Shown here one piece after another: positions 8,701-16,684 of a stretch of DNA of 64,000 nucleotides (the stretch's first letter is position 1; every line of letters begins with the position of its first letter). Source of the stretch: Paenibacillus sp. V4I3. GTDB lineage: Bacteria > Bacillota > Bacilli > Paenibacillales > NBRC-103111. The stretch lies in contig NZ_JAUSZA010000001.1 in NCBI RefSeq assembly GCF_030817215.1, positions 6,608,501 to 6,672,500 of the forward strand, written 5' to 3'. A program made the translations under genes and the position numbers. The notes below the pieces were generated by a model, which saw only the letters and a program-made list of their open reading frames with translations, had not been told where the DNA came from and did not search any database.

Positions 8701-10599
8701 ATCGTAGGTTTCGCGCCATTCCTCTTGAACAAGATCCGTATGCTCGCCATAATGGGCGGCATACTGAGGTTCTCTGGACAGACCGGCTTCCGTAATATTC
8801 AAATAACGGTCGCCCCATTGCATGGCCTTCCGGCCGATATAATTCCGGTTGCTATCATATTGGGTTGCATCGTTGAACGCAGCCAAATTATTCACAACAA
8901 GATCTGGACCGGAATTGTTGTTGCTTGTTTCCACTAAGCCGTCTACGATATCATGGCCGAGCCATGGCGTAATGCCGGCGCCTTCATAAAGGAATCGCAG
9001 CGAGGAATTATAGTTCTCCGCCACTTTCGAGCCCAAGGAAATTAAGCCTAGATTCGATTTGAACATGCCGTACTTTTGAAATCCGTTCTGATTCGTTAAA
9101 TAGTTACCCAAGGAACTGTGCGTTCTGGCATAGCTCAGGTTCATGAAGAAAAGCTCTTGCCAACCAACAAAACGCGTCGACTTTTTCGTATGGGTAAGTA
9201 CGTTCAAATCCGAATTGACGCCTGTTTGTGCGAATTGAGCCGTAAAGAAGACGGGATCTGCATTGGTGAATGTGAAAGCTCCATTCTTTGCCGTTCCGCC
9301 TGCGTTTACGTTGCTGATTTTCACCGTTGTCCAATCCACTTCCGTATTGCCCTGAAGCCATTTTTGAAAGCTGGATGTCATTCCGTTCGCCCTGTCCGCA
9401 TCGGTCAACCTATATTTCGGTACGTAGCCCGTTACGTCGTTAGCCAAATACGCGGGGCCGAACAGTCCTTGCCCGCCAGTGGTATCCTCGGACAAGAAAA
9501 GGTTATATACAGTCCAGAGCGCTTCGCCGCCGTATTTGAAAAACCCGCCCCATTCCGCCTGATGAGGCTTTCTGATTGAAGCCGGATCATTCAAATAGTA
9601 GGTGACATATTGGTCGATGCCTAGTCGAATGCGGTCAAGCATCTTGTCGCGGACCTCATTGGAGGTTTGCGGCGTGAAGCCGTAGCTAGAGTAAGCTCTG
9701 TATTCGTCTTTCAAATAATTGGAAAATGTTCGGATCTGCATCGTCTGCAAATCGTTGCCTGAAACATTGGAAAAAAACTTGGTATTATCATTCAAATAAC
9801 CGTTTACAAAGCTTTGGGAGGAAGCAATAAAATTGTTGGCAAAAGCGACCGCTTCGGATGAACGGCTATCCAAGTCGCTCCCTGCTCGGGGCGCGATCGA
9901 GGCCGTATCCAAGGTACCCTTCTCCAGCATGCTATCGGGAAGACTGCTTGTTACGGTTGTATAACCCGCATAGAAAGCTTTCGATTTTTTCCCTGCGAAC
10001 GTTTGATTGTAAAAAGAGTTGAAACTTCCCATGCCGTAAGTATAAAACTCCGCCGTCGTTCTGATGGTAAGCGTGAGCTCCGTTTTCTCTTTCGTTAGTT
10101 CTAGCGGAAGGTTGATCGTGGAGTAGCTAAACCGGTCGGGAATAATCGGATGCAGACCAAAGGCAGGACTGTTCATCGTTTTGTACAGCGGCTGCCAGTC
10201 ACCTTCATGCTGAATAGCCAGCCTTTCCCCGTTCACATACAGCATGGTGACGCCGTAGCCCAAATCGGACCCCCACGTCTTTAAGGTAAAATAGTTCTGC
10301 ATATCGGGATCTACCTTCATGTTAAAGGTCAAATCACCGCCTAAATATGGATTATCCAGCGATGCCAAGGCTACCCTCGCCGATTCGCCTTTAGCGCCGG
10401 TTATCTCCGATGTATATGTACCGGTAAATCCATGAGCTTGTTCCGAAGTTCCATCACCGAAGGCAATTGTATCGACGATTGGACTTGACCCCGTCTGGGC
10501 AGTGCCGCCACTGTCCGCAAATGAAACCGCTGTCATATTGCTGAATGAAAGTATGAATGTTAGTACAAATGCCAGGCTGTTCTTCCATTTCAAACGCAT
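2788..10599 (-). CDS. giant secreted multidomain carbohydrate-active protein, catalytic family not recognised
   Basis: 2603 residues with a Sec signal peptide (cleavage near A28). Approximate order: N-terminal beta-sandwich (30-205); a large helical, toroid-like region plus beta-sandwich (205-1000) that is probably catalytic; Fn3 (1000-1090); concanavalin/LamG-like (1110-1300); Fn3 (1320-1420); concanavalin-like (1440-1650); He_PIG/cadherin-like repeats (about 1665-1990); concanavalin-like (2000-2200); Ig-like (to 2270); FIVAR (2287-2357); OmpL47-type (2373-2443); Ig-like (2450-2530); C-terminal FIMAH-like module (2536-2603). The putative catalytic part resembles alpha/alpha-toroid lyases or hydrolases in style, but no family motif could be assigned. 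AAGGAGG precedes the ATG. It is the last gene of an LplB-LplC-binding-protein operon, so it probably releases the oligosaccharide that this system imports. No cell-wall anchor motif is visible. Confidence 0.7.
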   Translation of the reverse strand: MRLKWKNSLAFVLTFILSFSNMTAVSFADSGGTAQTGSSPIVDTIAFGDGTSEQAHGFTGTYTSEITGAKGESARVALASLDNPYLGGDLTFNMKVDPDMQNYFTLKTWGSDLGYGVTMLYVNGERLAIQHEGDWQPLYKTMNSPAFGLHPIIPDRFSYSTINLPLELTKEKTELTLTIRTTAEFYTYGMGSFNSFYNQTFAGKKSKAFYAGYTTVTSSLPDSMLEKGTLDTASIAPRAGSDLDSRSSEAVAFANNFIASSQSFVNGYLNDNTKFFSNVSGNDLQTMQIRTFSNYLKDEYRAYSSYGFTPQTSNEVRDKMLDRIRLGIDQYVTYYLNDPASIRKPHQAEWGGFFKYGGEALWTVYNLFLSEDTTGGQGLFGPAYLANDVTGYVPKYRLTDADRANGMTSSFQKWLQGNTEVDWTTVKISNVNAGGTAKNGAFTFTNADPVFFTAQFAQTGVNSDLNVLTHTKKSTRFVGWQELFFMNLSYARTHSSLGNYLTNQNGFQKYGMFKSNLGLISLGSKVAENYNSSLRFLYEGAGITPWLGHDIVDGLVETSNNNSGPDLVVNNLAAFNDATQYDSNRNYIGRKAMQWGDRYLNITEAGLSREPQYAAHYGEHTDLVQEEWRETYDDKLLKKALEISSARANMRYQGLDDNKNRAMRVEGVIESRGPDYPGGLAYQSVLDEEKQLIYVGFERYMNAHADRYAGSEWSKYKQYATNAVGYAQQMFLDHFFLNDPSASSTNVRDQSLLLDYLYASDPANWKGVLLPMSNAEWLLPGERGDGKQQGTYSQDYINSIQQHGFVDVENGLVAARDGNNVMFVSFTRRSNPGLNGLARMHVVTPDNDIMLSLAPNVQYAPSGYWNTKPDWAQFDIAYDDSTPPIDGARLAVAGAIEPIPQQAFEKDLKYNINPDRTGSGYSAFAQFYSVQYGSYMIALNHTADKFGDAKVYDVILPSSYMSGTVYDVISRQSLPVKPGNKVAVGPGTAVVLRLNSQVVNDVPDSSRFVTATAANGKAALSWLHAAGTTGHYDVLRSDDSGATYATIAEVNKNTNHYLDTAVENGKTYYYKVRGVSSSGIAGYDSVYTKVQVASGAINGTWSAANMDGVDTGIGVSAGADGSITMTGDGTNKTINMVDQIAYDKKDSSKSVLEALPDYALAYRTNFVQGSNGVTGDFAFSAKVSSNNALGNTGIIVKEASNGGLVTDSRGLIFTVDHDGNYYITFRQYPNVIPIYDFLADGYNVYDSYMPPTIRGAASTKSADGSYYLKVERHGQYIYPSISADGSTWEKLKTAWVPTADSLYVGVASAKAAQFSDIQLTAAGALVGPGKVYPTYTAANGTVNLSWLFPRGAVNFNVYRTFDEAASKTDPDVNPGADSKWGLVGQHITGNKYSDSGLSTGKTIYYKVVAFDSNGVNGEYSDPVKVSGGVGVPPADTSGAIPIATPWKEAGWNEFQYGATTVNGNKVTLSSLGNGILIGPTDEYNKYHFTYQEIDPKMNYTFIAKVPTSIYNSSLKVGSRIGLMLRNTLDNYSKYAINAISSGDTWIQSGLNKSDTGLSFDLSTTAKIAAGDVWLKIVLNGGNYSAYYSLAPAGTYELLGVAKVQETAYPMNWTQIGSTKALDLTYKDASGATQTRNKIYAGLVLGNRTVYNSINYLYTSPIFAVPDIAISPRNGGTPTTLTGKTDLTVSVGDTVRFHVSATDAFGGSNIQAIGAQLPAGAAFDAATGNIVFTPTADNIGNNSLVFTTKDATSMNSFTGSLGINVKVYNDATNVPILEPIGNKSVVGGNALSFGLRANLENVASISAEAASNGTSNISYSIDSVVKDGTAWSAAALGMSLANGVFNWTPSADSGGSYTVTFKAQTNNAADTQSIIISVLGKPMITVPDQPITFTTNDRATYRFNVVDPAGLNLLYSIGNLPDGASFDASSGTLTWTPAKSQMSRTPNDTYRIDLTSSNGLFAVTKSLYIYVAYQNKSPFFLPIVDFKQIQYTVSASSASGTIASQGNLDNATGTITLNMDLSGASLVHEQHPFFYYVPLYDGGEMISRILSADNARYAGVAVTEDVYDDAPRFLMTGLTTDAANADWGTYKVAVPFRSVKGAGSSKGIFDGSGDAAYFKGKTTPYWARIVRTGDQIKGYVQNADGSWGNGKGDATPLRTISFNGVPNDSAVYAGVAMMGLKVSGVSPVKNNWSAQFDNFSLPNYPLPVTEGAPVSFPVKTVDLDKDPVAVTISNTTLPAGARYELKDGKFTWSNPRAGTYQVTFAASDSEAEAKPMTIVFKVKASSEVNKSELENVITAAKAVTNEDGSYTASSFTALQQAIDKAQAALGTITSYAVLDAEVTALQQAIDALELNVTPPVTVADLQGQSVNDGWFTAAPTLTLTAKGSGSNVVKQVEYSLDGGNNWIVYKGPVELVQEGNYQLLYRSSDLKGNVEVAKPLEVKFDKTAPTITVSGLVYGTFSDTGDVTPIVTLSDDLSGVDSSKTTVTLDTNGVQQGITIPLYTLPLGSHTLIVTSSDLAGNVGSQIVSFQTTTSVDFLKGLVARFTNTHWIDNAGIGNSLQSKLDANNLVAFVNEVKAQSGKHISAEAVKYLLRDAQYLLSIQ

Positions 10600-10640
10600 A
10601 ACCCCATTCCTCCTTGTTCAGTTGATAATTAATGAATACC

Positions 10641-10687
10641 CGAGAGGGAAAACTGTCGTAAGGAAATCCATTACGACAGTTCTTCTC
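10641..10687 (-). promoter_or_regulatory. intercistronic hairpin between binding-protein and enzyme genes
   Basis: An 11-bp perfect stem (AACTGTCGTAA, 10651-10661, with its complement at 10671-10681), partly extended by CGAGA/TCTCG. It lies between the binding-protein stop and the ribosome binding site of the giant gene. Without a good T-run it more likely stabilises the upstream mRNA or attenuates read-through than terminates fully. Confidence 0.5.
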
Positions 10688-10690
10688 GTG

Positions 10691-12235
10691 TTATTTCTTC
10701 GAAGCCAGGAATGCGTCGATTTGTTTTTGCATTTCAGTTTGAATTTTCTTCACGGCAGAAGCCGCTTCAGATTTATACTTATCCCAATAAGTTTGGGAAT
10801 CGGCAACCCCGATATAGATTGGATCCATATATTTGTCGCGGATTGTATTCAGCTGAGCGACTTCATTAGAAACAGGTGCCGGATCAAACGTAAATCCGGC
10901 TAATTTGCTTGGCGTGAAGTTGTCGCCATTCGCCGTAAACTTGTTCAGCGCAATCGTATCTGCTCCAAGTCCTTGATCGTAACGGTCCTGAGTCGGGTTC
11001 CAGATCCACGCATAAGGAAACCAGGCATAATCGTTATTCAGCTTTTTATACTGATCTTCGCCCACAGGTTCCCAATTTTTTCCTTTAATTCCGTAAGCAA
11101 GCAGGTCGTAGTTGTCCTTTTGCTGTGTCCAGTTCAAGAATTGGATGGCGCGTTCTTTGTTTTTGCTGACATGCGTCAAAGCAAGGAAGTTCCAGGCCTG
11201 GAAGTCGGAGATGTTCGCGCCCTTTTCCTGTTTGAATAACGTTATCGCTTCTACATCTCCGTTCACGCTTTTCTTCACGGCAGCAGCATCGTCTGCGTTC
11301 ACACCGAAATCATTTGCATTTAAAATAGCTGCTTTACCGGCTTTGAATTCCGCTTTGTAATCTTTGACGGACAGCACATCCTGATACATCAGCTTATCCT
11401 GATAGAGCTTTCTTGCATCTGTAATCCAGCTCCAGACGGTCGGATCCATTTGATCGAACATGTTGTATACCTTACCGTCATTGTTTTTCAAGAAGAGAAC
11501 GCCGTTGGTTCCGATTTGCGTATCACTGATGTGGGTATCGTAATCAAATACTTTTCGGAAGTTCCCCCAGTCCATCGCTCCTTTGTTCGTGATAATAGGG
11601 GCAATATTCGGTTCTTTCTCCTTAATCACTTTTGCAAAAGCAATCATATCATCGTACGTCTTGATCGGAGCGACGCCATACTTCTCTCTCAAATCTTTAC
11701 GGATGTAAAATACACGGCCTTGATAATAAGAATTGCTAAGAGGTATCGCCATAATTTTGCCGTTGTTTTTGTTGGCGTTCCACATTTGATCGGATCTTGT
11801 TTTCAAGATGTCCGATCCGTATTGCTTGAGCAGATCATCCAATGGCTCGTAGTAATTTGCGGCAATCATTTGATTCAGGTGAACCCACGGTGCGTCGAAG
11901 ACCAGATCCACATCCTCGCCTGATGCCAGCGTCACCTGTGTTTTCTGTCCGATATCGGAGAAAGGAATGAACACGACATTTAATTTCACGTTCAGCGTAT
12001 CCGCCATCCGCTTCTCCGCTTCCGCAATCACTGCATCAAAGTCTTTCGGACGATCGCCTGGAATCATAATTTTAAGGGTTACCGGATCGTTTTTCTTCGC
12101 AGCCGGAGTTTGCTGGGCGCCTGTCGATTGGGGCGAACTTGTCGGCGACTGAGCCGATTTATCTCCAGTACCGCAGCCAGCCAAAAGCGACATAACCGTA
12201 ACCGCTGTAATTCCTATACTGTACCATTTTTTCAT
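10691..12235 (-). CDS. LplA-type sugar ABC transporter substrate-binding lipoprotein
   Basis: 514 residues from ATG at 12235. This start follows GGGAGGAAG and gives a clean lipoprotein signal (MKKWYSIGIT..., lipobox LLAGC). A longer frame to 12310 would add 25 residues ahead of the signal and is rejected. The mature part is a type-I extracellular solute-binding protein of the LplA group, with a Ser/Thr/Gln/Pro-rich linker after the Cys and a ligand domain (TLKIMIPGDRPKD... onward). It captures an oligosaccharide outside the membrane and delivers it to the two permeases encoded just upstream in transcription order. No ATPase gene is present in the operon; a shared MsmX-type ATPase is the usual partner (family knowledge, not seen here). 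Confidence 0.9.
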   Translation of the reverse strand: MKKWYSIGITAVTVMSLLAGCGTGDKSAQSPTSSPQSTGAQQTPAAKKNDPVTLKIMIPGDRPKDFDAVIAEAEKRMADTLNVKLNVVFIPFSDIGQKTQVTLASGEDVDLVFDAPWVHLNQMIAANYYEPLDDLLKQYGSDILKTRSDQMWNANKNNGKIMAIPLSNSYYQGRVFYIRKDLREKYGVAPIKTYDDMIAFAKVIKEKEPNIAPIITNKGAMDWGNFRKVFDYDTHISDTQIGTNGVLFLKNNDGKVYNMFDQMDPTVWSWITDARKLYQDKLMYQDVLSVKDYKAEFKAGKAAILNANDFGVNADDAAAVKKSVNGDVEAITLFKQEKGANISDFQAWNFLALTHVSKNKERAIQFLNWTQQKDNYDLLAYGIKGKNWEPVGEDQYKKLNNDYAWFPYAWIWNPTQDRYDQGLGADTIALNKFTANGDNFTPSKLAGFTFDPAPVSNEVAQLNTIRDKYMDPIYIGVADSQTYWDKYKSEAASAVKKIQTEMQKQIDAFLASKK

Positions 12236-12309
12236 TTTTTTACTTCCTCCCTTTTTTGGTCCTTCCACAACTATATGCTCATCCGGCATTCGAATCCGGG
12301 GGAACAACA

Positions 12310-13203
12310 TTAACCTTTAATAGCTCCAACTGTCAGGCCGCTGACAAAATATTTTTGTACGAAAGGGTACACAAGTACGATCGGTCCAATCGTCAAACAG
12401 ACTGTCGCCAATTGCACGATATTGGTAGGAGCCGACACATTGTAGGACGTACTGCTTCCTGATACGTAGGAAGAAACATTTAAGTTGGAGATCAGTTGGC
12501 GGATCATCATTTGCAGCGGGTGCAGTTTGTAATCATCGATGAAGAGTAATGACAACCACCAGTCATTCCAATACTGCAGAGCGTAAAACAGCGTAATTGT
12601 AGCAATCGCCGGCGCGGTGACGGGTAAGATAATTTTAAAAAAAATCCGAATTTCTCTTGCTCCATCAATCGTTGCAGATTCATTAATTTCATACGGTAAT
12701 GTCCGATAGAATGAAACGAGAATAAACGCATAAAACGGATTTAACAAATAGGGTAGAATGAGTGCCCAAACCGAATCCTTCAAATGCAGCCAATTCGCGA
12801 TCAGCATATAGAATCCGACCAGACCGGCTCCAAAGACCATCGTAAAGTACGTAAGGAATGAAAGGATATTCCGGTATTTGACTTTACGGTTCGCAAGCAC
12901 ATAAGCAAACATCGCAGTGACCATAACGGAAAGCGCGGTTCCTAGGGCAGTGACCAAAATCGAGATTCGGTAGCTGCGGAAGATTTGGTCTCCTTCTAAA
13001 ATGAATCGATACGCGTCAAAGCTAAGAGTGCTTGGCCACAACTGATATCCATGTGCCAGAAAGCTGGACTCCGAGGCAAAGGAATCAATGAATACCAACC
13101 AGAATGGAACCAGACAAAACAAAGTAAATAGCAAGATAATTACGTTCATGCTGAGTCCAAACGTTTTTTCGCTAAGTGATCGGGTTTTCAGTAAAGGCTT
13201 CAA
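12310..13203 (-). CDS. LplC/YtcP-type carbohydrate ABC transporter permease
   Basis: 297 residues with six predicted membrane helices. The MalG-type coupling loop (EAA motif) is at about residues 190-212 (NESATIDGAREIRIF...). It ends in the VGAIKG tail typical of LplC proteins, which close with xGxxKG. It pairs with the permease encoded 13 bases upstream to form the transmembrane channel for the adjacent binding protein. There is a 74-base gap to the binding-protein start. Confidence 0.92.
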   Translation of the reverse strand: MKPLLKTRSLSEKTFGLSMNVIILLFTLFCLVPFWLVFIDSFASESSFLAHGYQLWPSTLSFDAYRFILEGDQIFRSYRISILVTALGTALSVMVTAMFAYVLANRKVKYRNILSFLTYFTMVFGAGLVGFYMLIANWLHLKDSVWALILPYLLNPFYAFILVSFYRTLPYEINESATIDGAREIRIFFKIILPVTAPAIATITLFYALQYWNDWWLSLLFIDDYKLHPLQMMIRQLISNLNVSSYVSGSSTSYNVSAPTNIVQLATVCLTIGPIVLVYPFVQKYFVSGLTVGAIKG

Positions 13204-13216
13204 ACGGGTCTACCTC

Positions 13217-14128
13217 CTAAAACAAACTTGAATCTTTGTCAATTTTTCGAACCAACCCGTTAAATAGCAGAATACAAATCAGTCCCATGATAGATTGATA
13301 AAATACGACTGCGGCAGACATGCTAAAGTTACCCAGTTGGCGGAGCGCGCGGAACGTATACGTATCAATAACATCCGTCGTCGGGAAGAGTATACCGTTG
13401 TCTCCGATAATACCGTAAATCATGCCGAAGTCACCGTAAAAAATTCTCCCTACTCCAAGCAGTGCAAGCATGATAATAACAGGCCGAAGCAGCGGGATTG
13501 TGATATAGACGATTTGCTGAAGTCGTGAAGCTCCATCGATTTCAGCCGCTTCATAATAATCGGATGAGATCCCGGTAATGGAAGCCAGGAAAATGACCGA
13601 ATAGTAACCTGCGAATTTCCATACATAGATGATCGTTAAGATGGCCGGCCAAACTTCAGACTTTTGGAACCATGGAATTTGCGTAAGTCCTATGGATTCC
13701 AAGAACTTGTTAAGCAAGCCGTTATCCGTATTCAAGATAGCAAACACCATTAAACTGACAACCAGCCATGAGATAAAATACGGCAGAAAAATAATGGATT
13801 GTGCCAGCTTCTTGAACAGTTTGGTCCGAATCTCATTGAGCAGGATTGCGAGTCCAGCTGAGATAACCAGACTGAATAGGATGAACAATCCATTTAAAAA
13901 GAGTGTGTTGAAGGTTACCAGAATCCAATCATGACCTTGAAAGAAGAATTTAAAATTATCAAATCCAACCCAAGGGCTTCCCCAAATTCCATTCGTCAGC
14001 TGATACTTCTTAAAAGCAAGCAGATGACCTGACATTGGGATATAAGCGAAGATAATAAGAAATAAAAGACCGGGTAAAGCCAACAAATAGAGATCGACAT
14101 TTTTTCTGATTTCTCGAAAGAAACCCAT
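13217..14128 (-). CDS. LplB-type carbohydrate ABC transporter permease
   Basis: 303 residues and six predicted helices, with the N-terminal RKNVDLYLLALPG element of LplB proteins and a MalF-type EAA loop (EAAEIDGASRLQQIV). It appears to be the first full-length gene of the leftward operon LplB-LplC-binding protein-giant enzyme. The divergently read AraC membrane regulator at 14356 is the obvious candidate for its control. Confidence 0.92.
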   Translation of the reverse strand: MGFFREIRKNVDLYLLALPGLLFLIIFAYIPMSGHLLAFKKYQLTNGIWGSPWVGFDNFKFFFQGHDWILVTFNTLFLNGLFILFSLVISAGLAILLNEIRTKLFKKLAQSIIFLPYFISWLVVSLMVFAILNTDNGLLNKFLESIGLTQIPWFQKSEVWPAILTIIYVWKFAGYYSVIFLASITGISSDYYEAAEIDGASRLQQIVYITIPLLRPVIIMLALLGVGRIFYGDFGMIYGIIGDNGILFPTTDVIDTYTFRALRQLGNFSMSAAVVFYQSIMGLICILLFNGLVRKIDKDSSLF

Positions 14129-14156
14129 GTTTCATATTCACCTCAAATCTTTCTGA

Positions 14157-14303
14157 CTATGTATTTGCTTTAGTTGATGCGCTCATCATAAATCGATTTA
14201 CTAGGGCTGGTAAAGTCAAAGTACTGACGATTCGGTCCTTCAAACGGCTATATGCGTCCAAAAAGCCGTAATGAATACTCTTTGGCAGAATAAGTACTTC
14301 CAT
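14157..14303 (-). CDS. possible 48-residue small ORF upstream of the LplB gene
   Basis: ATG at 14303 is preceded by AAAGGTGG (seven bases upstream) and the frame runs 48 codons (MEVLILPKSIHYGFLDAY...). It lies between the promoter-like palindrome and the permease gene, so it may be a leader peptide or chance. No family is recognised. Confidence 0.25.
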   Translation of the reverse strand: MEVLILPKSIHYGFLDAYSRLKDRIVSTLTLPALVNRFMMSASTKANT

Positions 14304-14315
14304 GAGACAACCACC

Positions 14316-14332
14316 TTTTCTATAATAGAAAA
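14316..14332. promoter_or_regulatory. 17-bp palindrome in the divergent promoter region
   Basis: TTTTCTAT-A-ATAGAAAA is a perfect inverted repeat containing TATAAT on the plus strand and TATTAT on the minus strand. It lies 24 bases before the AraC regulator start and upstream of the transporter operon. It could be overlapping -10 elements or an operator. Confidence 0.4.
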
Positions 14333-14355
14333 TAGATAATAGAGGGGGTTCACTT

Positions 14356-16596
14356 ATGAAAATTTTGAATCAAAAAAAAATACCTCTGCTGTTCCCTATG
14401 TTCAGCCTTCTATTTATGATTTTGTTTGCGTTTACACTCTTCATGTCCTACGAATACTCCAAACAAGCTACTGCTGACGTCAATACGTTTACCTTGGCTA
14501 AAATGCGGCATTCCTATCAAAATACCCTATTTACTTTTGACAATATCCGCTCTTTCGGAGTGAGCACCTATCAGGACCCTGCCATTAATTATTGGCTTAT
14601 TACAGACCAACGCGACCCTCTTGGTGATGCAGATGCTTTCAAAGCCGCCAGTCGTTTTGCTTCTTTACAGCCCTTCATCCATTCAATTTATTTAATCAAT
14701 ACGAAAACACGCAAAGTTATTGACACGTCGAGAAGTCTACAAGATTTTAGCGAATTTCAAGATCAAGGTATTATTCGCAAAATTTTGGAGGAACATCCTT
14801 CATACATCTCTTACTTCAACCATAATGTCGGCGCTGAGTCTTTCATGGCCATGATGATCCCGAGCACACAATCGACAACGATAAATGCTGGATACTTGGT
14901 CATCCTTCTGGACAAAGCAGAACTGCAAAAGTTTTTACTGCAAAACGAAGACACCATCGGTCTGCAAATCAACATCACTAACAATCAAAAGCAACTGATC
15001 CTAGGGGAAAGCTTTTCTGATAATGAACTAAACGACCGTTATTATGCTGTGCCAAAAATTCCTTTCGAGACAATTGAATATGCATGGGGGAAGGAAAAAA
15101 AGAAAATTTCGTCAGCCGAGCTGCCTAATGTGCAGTGGGTCATGCATTTCATCGTAGACGAAGCTTATTTGACCCAAAATATTAGGCAATTTAAACAAAA
15201 AATGACGCTTTGGTGTATGATTCTCATGATCGCCATGTTCCTGCTCTTTATTTGGAGTTCACGTCGGTCCTTGAGTCCGTTTCGCAAGATTTCCAAAGAG
15301 CTTCAAAGCAAGTTAGGTACGAATACGATGCAGGAAGCAAATGGAGTTGCCGATATTATTCGAAACGGATTTACGTATCTGATGGATTCGCTTCAAAACA
15401 TGAATCACTCGCTAAAGGATTATCGCAATATTGCAAAAGAAGAGTTATTGCGACAATGGCTGTTACAGGGAACGATCCATGAGCAAAAAGACAACAGTGA
15501 AGTTTCCCTCCTGCTTTCCTCCGAATATTTGCACTTGGCGATCATACGTATCGAAACTTATAAATATTTCGTAGATACGTATAACTACAATTCACGCAAG
15601 CTGCTTAAATATGCCATGGGGAATATTGCTCGGGAAATATTTCATGAAGCTGGTTATATTTCTGACAGTGTCGATATGGGAAGCGATCACATCGTTCTGT
15701 TGATTGGTGCAGCCTCCCATACAGACGCCCCTCCCGATGTCTACGTCTTGCTCGAAAACGTCGGAACGCAAATCGATAAATGGCTGCAGCTCCGCACCTC
15801 AATCGCCTCAAGCGCCAAGGTGCCAACTCAGGATAATTTGCGCCAGCTCTATAATGATGTGTACGAATTGACACTTCTCAAGTTTTTTAACGGCGAAACC
15901 AAGGTTTACAGCGATAAGGATTTAGAAGATAGCTTTCAAAGTGAACAAGTGTATCCCGATCAAAGCGTGTTGAACGAGCTCATTCAAGCCATTAAACAAA
16001 GTGATAAGAAGCGCTCAACTGAGCTTTTGGATCGACTGCTGGGTCAACTAAAGGGCGTTTCCTATACGGAATGCTTATTCCAATTACAGATGATCGTCTA
16101 TCAAATCTATAAATCGTTCAACAAAGTAACGACGATGAAAGAATCGGTTTTAGAGGAATTCCGCTCCGACCGCTTCTCCTCCTTAGTCGATGCACGTTCG
16201 TGGATTGAAGAGGAAATTGTCCGTATTATGGAAAGCCTCAGCCAATATCAGGTTGGGGGGCGTAAGGGCGAGCTTGTTCAAGAAATTCTGGATTATGTGC
16301 ATGACCATTTGCAGGATCCGATGCTTTCAGTGGATACAATTGCCGATCATCTTGGCTTCTCTTCCAGCTATTTAAGGCACCTCTTCAAAGAGTCAACACA
16401 GGTGACACTGACTGATTTTATTTTGATGCAGCGTATTGAACAAGTGAAATATTGGCTTACCGAGACCGACGAAACGATTACGATCATCGCGTCAAAAACA
16501 GGTTTCCAAACAAAAAGCCACTTCTTCAGCGCCTTCAAGAAAGCGACAGGTTTCACGCCAAGTCAATACAGAAACCATGCAGGTGATTTTGGGTAA
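14356..16596 (+). CDS. membrane-bound AraC-family transcriptional regulator
   Basis: 746 residues. Helix near residues 12-32, an extracellular sensor of about 240 residues, a second helix near 280-300, a cytoplasmic linker, then a C-terminal AraC/XylS DNA-binding domain (last ~100 residues, two helix-turn-helix units; VDTIADHLGFSSSYLRHLFK and ITIIASKTGFQTKSHFF). This one-component architecture is common in Paenibacillus glycan loci and is thought to sense an extracellular sugar or the binding protein. The start follows AGAGGGGG. It is transcribed away from the transporter/giant-enzyme operon, so regulation of that operon is the natural inference. A strong terminator follows. Confidence 0.9.
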   Translation: MKILNQKKIPLLFPMFSLLFMILFAFTLFMSYEYSKQATADVNTFTLAKMRHSYQNTLFTFDNIRSFGVSTYQDPAINYWLITDQRDPLGDADAFKAASRFASLQPFIHSIYLINTKTRKVIDTSRSLQDFSEFQDQGIIRKILEEHPSYISYFNHNVGAESFMAMMIPSTQSTTINAGYLVILLDKAELQKFLLQNEDTIGLQINITNNQKQLILGESFSDNELNDRYYAVPKIPFETIEYAWGKEKKKISSAELPNVQWVMHFIVDEAYLTQNIRQFKQKMTLWCMILMIAMFLLFIWSSRRSLSPFRKISKELQSKLGTNTMQEANGVADIIRNGFTYLMDSLQNMNHSLKDYRNIAKEELLRQWLLQGTIHEQKDNSEVSLLLSSEYLHLAIIRIETYKYFVDTYNYNSRKLLKYAMGNIAREIFHEAGYISDSVDMGSDHIVLLIGAASHTDAPPDVYVLLENVGTQIDKWLQLRTSIASSAKVPTQDNLRQLYNDVYELTLLKFFNGETKVYSDKDLEDSFQSEQVYPDQSVLNELIQAIKQSDKKRSTELLDRLLGQLKGVSYTECLFQLQMIVYQIYKSFNKVTTMKESVLEEFRSDRFSSLVDARSWIEEEIVRIMESLSQYQVGGRKGELVQEILDYVHDHLQDPMLSVDTIADHLGFSSSYLRHLFKESTQVTLTDFILMQRIEQVKYWLTETDETITIIASKTGFQTKSHFFSAFKKATGFTPSQYRNHAGDFG

Positions 16597-16624
16597 AGTT
16601 AAGAAGAGCATTCTTCGCATAAAT

Positions 16625-16666
16625 AAAAACAGTCGGACAGGATCTGTTCCTGTCCGACTGTTTTTT
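16625..16666. terminator. bidirectional terminator
   Basis: A perfect 18-bp stem (AAAAACAGTCGGACAGGA and complement) around loop TCTGT, with T-run on the plus strand and A-run on the left flank. It ends the AraC regulator and, on the other strand, the 153-residue membrane protein gene. Confidence 0.92.
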
Positions 16667-16684
16667 CCGTTGTATAGAACCTCA

